Shown: piece after piece, positions 46,232-54,235 of the stretch
Numbering within the stretch: the stretch's first letter is position 1
How the letters are laid out: each line of letters opens with the position of its first letter
DNA from: an uncultured Gammaproteobacteria bacterium
Lineage (GTDB): Bacteria > Pseudomonadota > Gammaproteobacteria > Arenicellales > Poriferihabitantaceae
DNA: 64,000 bases
Direction of reading: 5' to 3'
Assembly (NCBI GenBank): GCA_947259885.1
Contig: CAMYNW010000008.1
Coordinates: 1-64,000, forward strand
Position numbers and translations under genes: made by a program
Notes under the pieces: generated by a model
The model's database searches: none
What the model was told of the DNA's origin: nothing
The model's input: only the letters and a program-made list of their open reading frames with translations

Positions 46232-49201
46232 CTAATTCTCACTGTTCTTGAGTATAAAAGCCGACAGGGCCTTGGCTGTAGGGTGATCAAACATATGTTT
46301 AAAGCTGATATGGATGCCGAAGTCCTCCAGAATCCGGCTCGATATCTGCGTGATATGAAGTGAATGTGCGCCAAGCTCGAAAATATTGTCATCGACCATC
46401 ATTGATTCTATCCTTAATATCCTGGTGCAGATTGCCATAACTTTTTCCTCTGTTTTGGATGTTTTTGTGATCTGGTGGCCCCGAATTTTCTGCTGCACGC
46501 ATGTGTCAAGTTTTGACAATGATTCTCGATCCAGTTTTGCATTAGCATTTAATGGCATTTCCTTCATCTTCACAAATGTTATTGGAATCATATAACTCGG
46601 TAACTCACTTTTTAGGAGTTTTCTCAATTGGCTGGCGTTGATTGCCTTTCCCTTTTTAGGCACCACGTAACAAACCAGTCTTTGATGAGATAAGTGATCA
46701 CCGTGAACAACTACTGCGGCTCGTTGTATTTCATCCAATTTTTCAAGTTCTGATTCTATTTGAGTTGGTTCAATTCGGTACCCCTTGAACTTAATTCGAG
46801 TATCCGAGCGACCACTGACCTGCAGGTTTCCATCTGGCAGTTCCCGGGCGGTATCGCCCGTCCTGCATAATCTCGCGTTGACATCTGTCGAAAACGGATC
46901 ACAAATAAAGGTTTCTCCCGACTTCAGTGGGTCATTAAGATAACCCAGTGCAACTCGATCGCCACCAACATAGATTTCCCCAACCTTACCAGGAGAGACT
47001 GGTACCAGTGATTGATCCAGGATGCGCACAGTTGTGTTCTTCAAAGGTTTTCCTATAGGCACGTTGCCTTCTTTTTCGGTGATATCAACAGGCACCGGAA
47101 ACATACACACGGTGCCGGAGGTCTCAGTTTGAGAGTATAAATTGATAAATCGTGCCGTTTGCCCGAACTCGTTGGTCCATGCATAGGGAAGTGCCCAGGG
47201 CAGTGACTCTCCTGTGGTCATTATCAATCGCAGCTTATTAGACAGTAATCTGGTCCGTTCCTGTGTATCCAGGTCTCTGAGCAGCTCGCTGCAATAATGT
47301 ATTGATGTTGGGACTGAATCCCATATAGTAATTCTCTCTTCTTTTATCACATTCAACAATGCGCGCTGGTCCCGCTGCTGCTCCTCATCGGCTACTACTA
47401 TTCGTGCGCCACAAAAGATAGGAAAAAATGATTGCCGAATAGAAGCGGAAAAAGAGAAAGGAGCCGTATGCAAATAAACATCATCCTCACTGATGTACAG
47501 TGTTTCAGTCATCGATCTTAGATAACTGTTAAGACTTCCACGGGTAATTGCGACCGCCTTTGGTTTATCCGTTGTCCCTGATGTGAACATGATGTATGCG
47601 ATATCGCTATTCTTTATCTCTAAGTTCTCCTCTACGTATGTTTCCTCTACATGATCTTCCCATCTTCGATCCAATTGAACAGTTTCAATCTTGCGGTCCG
47701 GCAAATTTATCTTTTGATCTGCATGTTTCAAAAGCATGTTGATTTGAATTTCATCAGTCATTCTAGAGAGTGCTCGCCCAGGATGTTCGCTGTGCAAGGG
47801 TACATAGCTCGCCCCTGTCTTCAGTATGGCTACTGGGGCCAGTATCGAATCCAGTGACCTCCCGAGGAGGACGCCAACCCGCTTTCCTGGCCCGATGTTC
47901 CTTTGCTTTAGAAATTTACTCAGTAAAGTCGAGCGTTGATCAAGTTCCCGATAAGTAAGTGAATAACTGCGGCAGGTGGCCGCCAGTTTTTCAGGTGTTC
48001 GCTGAGCGTGGTCTGCCAACACTTTTACAAAAGAGCACGGTTCTAGATCTGTAGTCGTTGACGCCTTAATTTGCACCGAAGTTCTCCGTCCAACTTCTAC
48101 GTAAGGCAAGATCAAAATCTCTGCGAGACCCCTGGTGGTCAGCTGGTTTAATTGGTTAGTACCCTTTATTCTGACCGTGATGATTCTGTACGAATCGGTT
48201 TCTCCACTCCTGATAACTTCTCCTCTGTACCACGTCGTGTCGCCGTAGAGGATCGGTTCGACCGCGCCAACGTTCAAGCTCCTTAGAAAACCTGAATCTC
48301 CCATCCAATTCGTCACTATGGATGAAACCCAGGCAAAACGCATGACCGCATTGTCAAATGGTGCCGGCATACCGCGCTGGCTGCTTAGAAAACTGTCCTC
48401 GTGCTGTTGAGAATTCCTATAGGGCCAGCCCGTAACGGGATGAATCGCGGCAGTATGGGGGGCATTTTCAGCGTCGCGGAAGCCAAGCGCACTGGCACGA
48501 TACGATGGTCCAATTGCTGACTGCCAAGCGATAAGATCACCAATCGTAAGCGGACCTCTGACCGATTCCGGGAGTTTGAAGCCTACCTCAAGTTCTGCGG
48601 GCGAGAGCTTTCTATTGCCGGTCCGGGTTTCTGACCTTAAAGCTACTTTTATCTGATGTAATTCATCCTGGGTGTACCGGTACGTGTCCCGGTCCACCAG
48701 TAATTCGGAGCTCGCCCGCTGCAGACGGGACATTGTGCTGTCTGCCTTCGCAACAATTTCTCCGCGCCCATTGATATAGGTAAACTGTGAAAGAACATTC
48801 ACCAGACGAAGCTCTCTTCGTGTTCTATATTCCCTGATATCCAGCTGTCTTGCAGAACCCTGCAAGACCTCATCTTTATATAATGTTCGATACCATTTAA
48901 AACTTATCTCGCTGATTAAGCTCGATAAGGGGACCGTCATGGGAAATCCGTGCAGTCCAGGATAAAGAACAGAAGTGAGAAAGGAGGGCGGGGCTGTTAA
49001 TCCGCCGTGACGAGACCGATTTGAATATTCTCGGTCTATCCAAAGTGGATTATCGTCTCCAATACCATATGCGAAATGTCGAATCGCGTCGGCCGTCGCG
49101 ATGGTGTTCCACTGTTCTCTTTCAGTGACCAGCTGGCCGTTAAGTGCCTTGGAACGAATTACGTATTCGTCTATCGTTTGATTTTCTGACTCAGATCCCA
49201 T
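46232..49201 (-). CDS. MaoC-type double hot-dog dehydratase fused to NRPS A-PCP
   Basis: 989 residues. Residues about 1-160 match the FAS1-like/MaoC N-terminal dehydratase (FAYGIGDDNPLWIDREYSN, HGGLTAPPSFL). About 215-370 is a second hot-dog half (LTIGDLIAWQSAIG, VSSIVTNWMGDSGFL, GDTTWYRGEV). A domain: about 390-905, with TSGTTDKPKA at 540-549, A4 region FSFSAS with Ser 585 where amino-acid-activating domains have Asp, NLYSQTETSG (688-697), CRTGD, and Lys 889. PCP: FELGAHSLH, Ser 947 (GAHSL instead of the common GGHSL). Hand-derived ten-residue specificity code: S-A-R-D-M-T-L-G-T-K. The loss of Asp suggests a non-alpha-amino acid substrate. Sixty-two bases separate it from the next gene. Confidence 0.85.
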   Translation of the reverse strand: MGSESENQTIDEYVIRSKALNGQLVTEREQWNTIATADAIRHFAYGIGDDNPLWIDREYSNRSRHGGLTAPPSFLTSVLYPGLHGFPMTVPLSSLISEISFKWYRTLYKDEVLQGSARQLDIREYRTRRELRLVNVLSQFTYINGRGEIVAKADSTMSRLQRASSELLVDRDTYRYTQDELHQIKVALRSETRTGNRKLSPAELEVGFKLPESVRGPLTIGDLIAWQSAIGPSYRASALGFRDAENAPHTAAIHPVTGWPYRNSQQHEDSFLSSQRGMPAPFDNAVMRFAWVSSIVTNWMGDSGFLRSLNVGAVEPILYGDTTWYRGEVIRSGETDSYRIITVRIKGTNQLNQLTTRGLAEILILPYVEVGRRTSVQIKASTTTDLEPCSFVKVLADHAQRTPEKLAATCRSYSLTYRELDQRSTLLSKFLKQRNIGPGKRVGVLLGRSLDSILAPVAILKTGASYVPLHSEHPGRALSRMTDEIQINMLLKHADQKINLPDRKIETVQLDRRWEDHVEETYVEENLEIKNSDIAYIMFTSGTTDKPKAVAITRGSLNSYLRSMTETLYISEDDVYLHTAPFSFSASIRQSFFPIFCGARIVVADEEQQRDQRALLNVIKEERITIWDSVPTSIHYCSELLRDLDTQERTRLLSNKLRLIMTTGESLPWALPYAWTNEFGQTARFINLYSQTETSGTVCMFPVPVDITEKEGNVPIGKPLKNTTVRILDQSLVPVSPGKVGEIYVGGDRVALGYLNDPLKSGETFICDPFSTDVNARLCRTGDTARELPDGNLQVSGRSDTRIKFKGYRIEPTQIESELEKLDEIQRAAVVVHGDHLSHQRLVCYVVPKKGKAINASQLRKLLKSELPSYMIPITFVKMKEMPLNANAKLDRESLSKLDTCVQQKIRGHQITKTSKTEEKVMAICTRILRIESMMVDDNIFELGAHSLHITQISSRILEDFGIHISFKHMFDHPTAKALSAFILKNSEN

Positions 49202-49361
49202 TCGGCATGTAAGATCGGTTTAAGTACTTTCGAGGGAATCAAGTGGTAAGAACGATTTGAATTTGTTACTCATGGTCTAACTAAGCCCTGGTGAAATGTG
49301 ATCGACTGACCTTTTTGTCCTTTTCATATGTCATTTTAAAGAATTCTGTGCTTACAGGTTA

Positions 49362-49372
49362 GGTTATTAACC
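49362..49372. promoter_or_regulatory. Palindrome GGTTATTAACC in the gap between two NRPS genes
   Basis: An 11-base palindrome (GGTTA-T-TAACC) lies in the 214-base gap between the C-A-PCP stop and the MaoC-A-PCP start. The gap is AT-rich and long enough for an internal promoter. No matching promoter boxes were convincing. Confidence 0.2.
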
Positions 49373-49415
49373 CCCAAGTAGTAAATACTGCAGACACGAG
49401 ACTAAAAAATATATT

Positions 49416-52400
49416 CTAAGAGCTTAACTGAGACTGCGTGTTGTGGTCCGATAGCTGATCTGCCATTTCTCGAATCGTTGGATCTTCGAAAAGAGTCATA
49501 AGTGGCAGATCAATATTAAACGTGTTGCGAACTCGGTTAAGAATTTTTACCGCTAACAAAGAATGGCCACCTAGTTCAAAGAACGTGGCGTTCATATTTG
49601 AAATATCGATATTTAGCACCTTCGCCCAAATTGCGGCCAGCTTCCTTTCTGTATCGTTTAAGGCTTCGCTATCTACTTTGATCTGATGTGAGCTGTCATC
49701 AGGACTAGGAAGTGCATCTGCATCGACTTTGCCATTAGAAGTCAGTGGAATCTGTGGGATCAGCGTTATTGCGCTTGGCACATAACTAGGGGGCAGTTGT
49801 TCCTGCAAATATTTTCTAATTTGTTCTGTTGTGATCCCTTTATCGGCAACCGCATAAGCTGCAAGAAAAAGGTTTTGATCTTGGTCGAGAAGTGGCACTA
49901 CCGTGTTGTTGTGAACACCATTAAATTCAGAAAGCAGGCTTGAAATCATTTCAGGTGCAATTCGAACTCCACGCACTTTGACCTGATTATCTTTCCGCCC
50001 ACCGATCGTTACTTTACCGTCCGGCAGGTACCATCCTATATCACCTGTGCGGAATACGATATCTTGATCTTCATTTGTAAACGGATTTTTAAAAAATGCC
50101 GCATTACTAGCATTAAGATATCCAAGCGTTCTGAAAGGTGTGCGTATGATAATTTCACCAGGTTCAAAGAAACCGCAAAGCTGGTTCGTTTGGTTAAAGA
50201 TCAGAAGCTGACAATCGGGCAGTGGAGTGCCGATAGACTGCAAGCCCGGTGTCGGCGTATCCGCGACGCGCAGAAAACTCTTGGTGAGCGTCGTCTCGGT
50301 TGGGCCGTAGAGATTTACTATCTCTACAGATGATCCCACCAGAGCTCGGAAATCATCGATCAGGTTGGAGGAAAGCGGTTCGCCTGCAAGGAATACAGTT
50401 CTCAAAGTGTCCCGTGGATGATTTATCTTTACTGTCTCGCTGAGCCAGAACTTAAGTAATGATGGCACCATGTGAAAGCGCGTAATTCTCTCACCTTGCA
50501 TCCAATTGAGGAAATCAAGCTTAAAGTCATCGCCGGTTGAGATCACCAGAGTACTGCCACTTGCTAAAGGAAGAAATACATCCCGAAGCAGCATATCGAA
50601 TGAAAGCCTGGTGGTCTGGGCGAATCGGTCCGCAGGTGAGATCTCGAATTCACCTCTCTGCCAGTCAAGAAAATGACTGAGTCCGCCGTGTGTGCCAAGA
50701 ATTCCCTTCGGTTCTCCAGTCGTGCCTGAGGTGAAGAAAACGTATGCGGGATCTTTACTCGAAATATCCGGAAGGGGTCGGGGCGACAAGGGCAGAACCG
50801 CAAACTCAGTGTCGATTTCAATTAACAGCTTTGCTCTGGAGATCTCGAGCATGCGGTCTCTACGAGCCGGAGGAAAGTCATGAGGTATTGTGAGGAGAAT
50901 ACCGCCAGCAAGCCAAACTCCAAGCATAGTTGCGATCAGCTGGTTGGAAGACTGCCCTGTAACGGCGACTACTTCTCCTTTCTCAATATCATTATTAAGA
51001 ATGAATTGCGCAACCAGGTGAGCGCGATCGGAGAACTCCTGATATGACCAGATCGCTGCGTCATCTTGGACAGCAGGGGCGTCAGGTGTGCGGCAGACCC
51101 AATCATGAATCAGTCTCGGTGTGGGTGGATGTTCCGCCCACTGCAGTGATGTAGCCGGATCGGGCAACAGTGCCCGCGCGTTGGGTGTAACCAGTGTCAG
51201 TTCATCAACGGCTGTATCAGGATTGGCAAGTATCTGATCGAGCAGGTGAGTGTATTGGCCAGCTATTTGTTCGATTCTTACCTGATCAAACAGATCAGTA
51301 CTGTAAGCCCAGGATAGATAGTTCTTCTCTGCTGTGCGACGGATATAAAGCTCGATATCGAATTTAGCTTCAGGTTTGAAATAGAGGTAATCCTTCACCT
51401 CCAATCCACTTAGTTTAAGCGTTTGGGTATCCTTTGGGACCATATTAATCATGACCTGAAAGAATGGTTGCCGACTCTGATCTCGTTCGGGTTGAAGTGT
51501 TTCTATTATTTTTTCGAGAGGAATCTCAACAGCGTTATATGCATTTAATGCAGTGCCCTTGACAGTCTCAAGCAACGATCTGAAAGTAGCTCGCTCAGGC
51601 AGTTGCATGCGCAAGGCGAGCGTATTAAGGAAAAGGCCCTGCATCTTCTCGGTTTCAATCCGGTTACGCCCCGTGATTGGGGTGCCGATCACAAAATCAT
51701 CCTGGCCACTGAGTTTATGTAAAAGGGCATAAAAAGCAGTGAGCATGACCATGAATAAGGATGCGGCGTTTTCGGCTCCTAACCTATGCAACTGCTGCAG
51801 TTTCTCCGGTGGATATTCATAATTGCAGAGTGCGCCATTAAAGGTTTGATTTCTCGGGCGCGGTCGGTCAGCAGGAAGATCCAGGGCTGGAGCATTGAGC
51901 AGATTTGATTCCCAGTAAGTCAGCTTTTCATGCATCTTCGGCTCAATGAGCTGTGCTCGCTGCTGGATACTGTATTCCGAATAACTGAGTGTGAGCTCAG
52001 GCAGGTCAGGCTGTCTACCTTGGATCAAGGCGTCATAGCAAACACCCAGCTCACTAAGCAGCAATTCGAATGAGGTGCCATCAGTAATGATGTGATGTTG
52101 GGCAACTATAAGTACCGCCTCGTCAGGGCTGGTTTGAATGAGATGAATGCGTGTAAGTGAATCCTGGTCGAGTCGATAATGTGTATTGGTTATTTTATCG
52201 ATATATTCAAGCAATCCATCAGGCTCCGTGCTTAGATCAGAGTATTCAATGATCAGCTGCCCTTTAGCCTGTACGTTCTGATAGGGAGCGCCTTGCGGTG
52301 AGGGAAACGCGGTGCGAAGTGCCTCGTGACGTGCGCATAGAATGTTGAAACTTTCTTGTAAAACTTCCCGGTCGAGTTCACCTTTGATCGAGAAAACTCT

Positions 52401-52499
52401 GGCCAGGTTGAAAGCTGTATTACCGGGGTGCAGTTGATCCAGCAGCCAGAAACGTTCCTGGGGATAAGATAGCGGGATCTGGAACTGGGCTTGCATCAT
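49416..52499 (-). CDS. NRPS module C-A-PCP
   Basis: 1027 residues. C domain about 5-440: LSYPQERFWLLDQLHPG and active site QHHIITDGTS (HHxxxDG at 135-141), an intact condensation motif, not a cyclisation DxxxxD. A domain about 455-930: FFTSGTTGEPKG (588-599), LSFDMLLRDVF (Asp 635), NLYGPTETT, FRTGDIGW, Lys in SNGKVDADAL. Hand-derived code D-M-R-H-F-A-L-L-T-K matches no common amino acid I know. PCP: FFELGGHSLLA, Ser 980. No epimerase, methyltransferase or thioesterase. The ATG overlaps the stop of the PhyH-Rieske gene by 4 bases (coupled translation). Confidence 0.95.
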   Translation of the reverse strand: MMQAQFQIPLSYPQERFWLLDQLHPGNTAFNLARVFSIKGELDREVLQESFNILCARHEALRTAFPSPQGAPYQNVQAKGQLIIEYSDLSTEPDGLLEYIDKITNTHYRLDQDSLTRIHLIQTSPDEAVLIVAQHHIITDGTSFELLLSELGVCYDALIQGRQPDLPELTLSYSEYSIQQRAQLIEPKMHEKLTYWESNLLNAPALDLPADRPRPRNQTFNGALCNYEYPPEKLQQLHRLGAENAASLFMVMLTAFYALLHKLSGQDDFVIGTPITGRNRIETEKMQGLFLNTLALRMQLPERATFRSLLETVKGTALNAYNAVEIPLEKIIETLQPERDQSRQPFFQVMINMVPKDTQTLKLSGLEVKDYLYFKPEAKFDIELYIRRTAEKNYLSWAYSTDLFDQVRIEQIAGQYTHLLDQILANPDTAVDELTLVTPNARALLPDPATSLQWAEHPPTPRLIHDWVCRTPDAPAVQDDAAIWSYQEFSDRAHLVAQFILNNDIEKGEVVAVTGQSSNQLIATMLGVWLAGGILLTIPHDFPPARRDRMLEISRAKLLIEIDTEFAVLPLSPRPLPDISSKDPAYVFFTSGTTGEPKGILGTHGGLSHFLDWQRGEFEISPADRFAQTTRLSFDMLLRDVFLPLASGSTLVISTGDDFKLDFLNWMQGERITRFHMVPSLLKFWLSETVKINHPRDTLRTVFLAGEPLSSNLIDDFRALVGSSVEIVNLYGPTETTLTKSFLRVADTPTPGLQSIGTPLPDCQLLIFNQTNQLCGFFEPGEIIIRTPFRTLGYLNASNAAFFKNPFTNEDQDIVFRTGDIGWYLPDGKVTIGGRKDNQVKVRGVRIAPEMISSLLSEFNGVHNNTVVPLLDQDQNLFLAAYAVADKGITTEQIRKYLQEQLPPSYVPSAITLIPQIPLTSNGKVDADALPSPDDSSHQIKVDSEALNDTERKLAAIWAKVLNIDISNMNATFFELGGHSLLAVKILNRVRNTFNIDLPLMTLFEDPTIREMADQLSDHNTQSQLSS

Positions 52500-53767
52500 T
52501 TGTCGTTTATAGTGCCGGAATATATCTCCAGCTTTTTAAGTGACTCACAGGGGCTAAAACCCGTTTCAAGGTCAATGGGGAGATTGTGCCAAGGGCACAT
52601 AATTTTACCGTTAAGTATTGTGCCAAGTGAGAGATCAGCACCATTATGCGGACAATATCTCGAAAACGCTCGGACCTGATTATTCTCCGTCCGGGCGACA
52701 CAGACCGATCTTGAGATCGGTTTAATTTCCCTCATCAGGACATCGTGACCTTGGATTTGTGTCTTATTATCTGAAGCACCGTCATCTGCAATGTTCAAGC
52801 CGTAGGTGCCCGGCCGCGCCCTTTGTCTGATCTCGATACCAACGAGCACTGCCAGTTGTTTGACGATCCGCTTGGTATGGTGCTTGATCGGATTGACAGT
52901 ACGGAACCTAATATAACTCCAGGCGATATTTTGTGGGACGTCAGCGAATTTATCCAATAATCCACCGGCGAATGCAGAATGCGCGTATCGGTAGAAATGG
53001 CCGTACCGGTAATTTGGTTTCTCGAAAGTTAATCGAAAGCTGATGACGTGGCGTGTACAGTCGGTACTGTTGATCTCTGAGCTATGCAGATGATCTGCGT
53101 TAAATAGCAGAACGTCCCCAGGATTCATAGTAAATGTCACGCCCACACCGGGATTTTCCTCCTTGTTGAGGTACATACCTGTCCTTCTAAGATTTCTTCT
53201 ATACGCGTCGGGGAAAATAATCAGACTGTTGCCAGATTTGATTGTCCCAGCCGCAATCCAGACATTGACGGCGTTGCTCGGGTGATTTACCCAGCTGTCA
53301 CGATGTGGGCTGTGAGGAGTGATTTTACCGGGGCCCAATCGCTTAACATATGATTCAAAAAGCTGCGCTTGTTCAGAAATACAGTCATATGGGAGATGAA
53401 AACGAACGTTTGCTTTCCTCTCAAAATAAAACCTATTGGACTGCATCATAACCTCATCAATAAAAATTCTAAGAAAGCTAAAGCATCGCCTTGCGGCAAT
53501 CTCATAAATGGCTTCTGTCAGCTTTGGAATATCGCCAGCACCCAACACTTTGTGTATTTTTTCGATGCCGACTTCGCGGATGCGCTGAGAAGTGGCATTA
53601 CCGAAAAGGTCAGAAATACCGTCATAAGTCATTCCCACTAGTTCATCAAATTGACCTATTTCCTGGAGACAGTTTCTGATTACAAAAATCTCTCCGTTTA
53701 GCATTCGCTCTGGCAAGTCAGCGAATGGACGATCATTCGCCCGCAATTCAACTATTTGTGGAGACAT
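52496..53767 (-). CDS. Phytanoyl dioxygenase (PhyH) fused to a C-terminal Rieske [2Fe-2S] domain
   Basis: 423 residues from the ATG at 53765-53767. A TTG ten codons upstream is possible. PhyH part about 1-300: PHSPHRDSWVNH gives His 155/Asp 157, FNADHLHSSEIN gives distal His 228, and TRHVISFRLTF gives the Arg (about 239) for 2-oxoglutarate. After a short linker, residues about 340-423 form a Rieske domain: CPHNGADL, 16 residues, then CPWHN (Cys 372, His 374, Cys 391, His 394), and the usual L-x-T-G turn. Both metal sites are complete. PhyH enzymes normally need no ferredoxin domain, so the fusion is unusual. It is the first gene of the left minus-strand group and is coupled to the C-A-PCP gene; it probably hydroxylates a tethered or free precursor. 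Confidence 0.88.
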   Translation of the reverse strand: MSPQIVELRANDRPFADLPERMLNGEIFVIRNCLQEIGQFDELVGMTYDGISDLFGNATSQRIREVGIEKIHKVLGAGDIPKLTEAIYEIAARRCFSFLRIFIDEVMMQSNRFYFERKANVRFHLPYDCISEQAQLFESYVKRLGPGKITPHSPHRDSWVNHPSNAVNVWIAAGTIKSGNSLIIFPDAYRRNLRRTGMYLNKEENPGVGVTFTMNPGDVLLFNADHLHSSEINSTDCTRHVISFRLTFEKPNYRYGHFYRYAHSAFAGGLLDKFADVPQNIAWSYIRFRTVNPIKHHTKRIVKQLAVLVGIEIRQRARPGTYGLNIADDGASDNKTQIQGHDVLMREIKPISRSVCVARTENNQVRAFSRYCPHNGADLSLGTILNGKIMCPWHNLPIDLETGFSPCESLKKLEIYSGTINDK

Positions 53768-53923
53768 GTACGAATAAAAACCAATGGTTGCTATCAAATT
53801 TTTTCAATGGGTTGCAAGAAGAGGCACTGATAGAAAGAATAACGAATAATACAATCAAATCACATGTATTGAAGCGAAATATGCTTGATTACTCTATCTG
53901 TAATCTTGTTGTTACGCCTGTTT

Positions 53924-53942
53924 TAAGATTGCGGTAAGATTG
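53924..53942. promoter_or_regulatory. Direct repeat TAAGATTG x2, 11 bp apart
   Basis: TAAGATTG occurs at 53924-53931 and 53935-53942, one helical turn apart, and AATCTT (the core in the opposite orientation) lies at 53902-53907. Position in the divergent region suggests a regulator or activator site. Chance occurrence in AT-rich DNA is possible. Confidence 0.3.
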
Positions 53943-53971
53943 TCTGTCGGTGTGTGTACACCCCCTTTTAG

Positions 53972-53994
53972 AATTGACGGCTGTTTCGTCAATT
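53972..53994. promoter_or_regulatory. Perfect 8-bp inverted repeat, possible operator
   Basis: AATTGACG (53972-53979) and CGTCAATT (53987-53994) are exact reverse complements separated by 7 bases. The position mid-way between divergent genes fits a dimeric-repressor operator; an RNA hairpin is the alternative. Confidence 0.4.
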
Positions 53995-54235
53995 TGATTC
54001 CACGTTTCCTAAAATCCACCCTATCCGCTTTAGAGATCGCAACCCGTTATTCAGAAATTCGGAATAACCATTATTTCCTCCTCCAACATTATTTCTCGTA
54101 TCATTACAAAATTTGATTGCTTGCATCTGACGCTTGAGAAATGAGTATTTATTATCTGGCCTACTGCACATGGAACAGGGACAAATATCCTCTCCAGGAA
54201 ATCAGGCTTGCTGAAACATGCCCTAGGCTGATGTT

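Larger units (their letters stand above)
53768..54235. other. Divergent control region between NRPS transcription units
   Basis: 468 AT-rich bases without a supportable gene, between the minus-strand PhyH-Rieske gene and the plus-strand C-A-KR-PCP gene. No MbtH-like or regulator ORF was found. It contains short direct and inverted repeats (listed separately) and must hold promoters for both directions. Confidence 0.6.

Noticed and set aside
53725..54171. Small ORFs (60-70 residues) in the divergent NRPS gap, considered as MbtH or peptide genes
   Set aside because: No MbtH motif, no ribosome-binding sites, and one overlaps the PhyH-Rieske gene.
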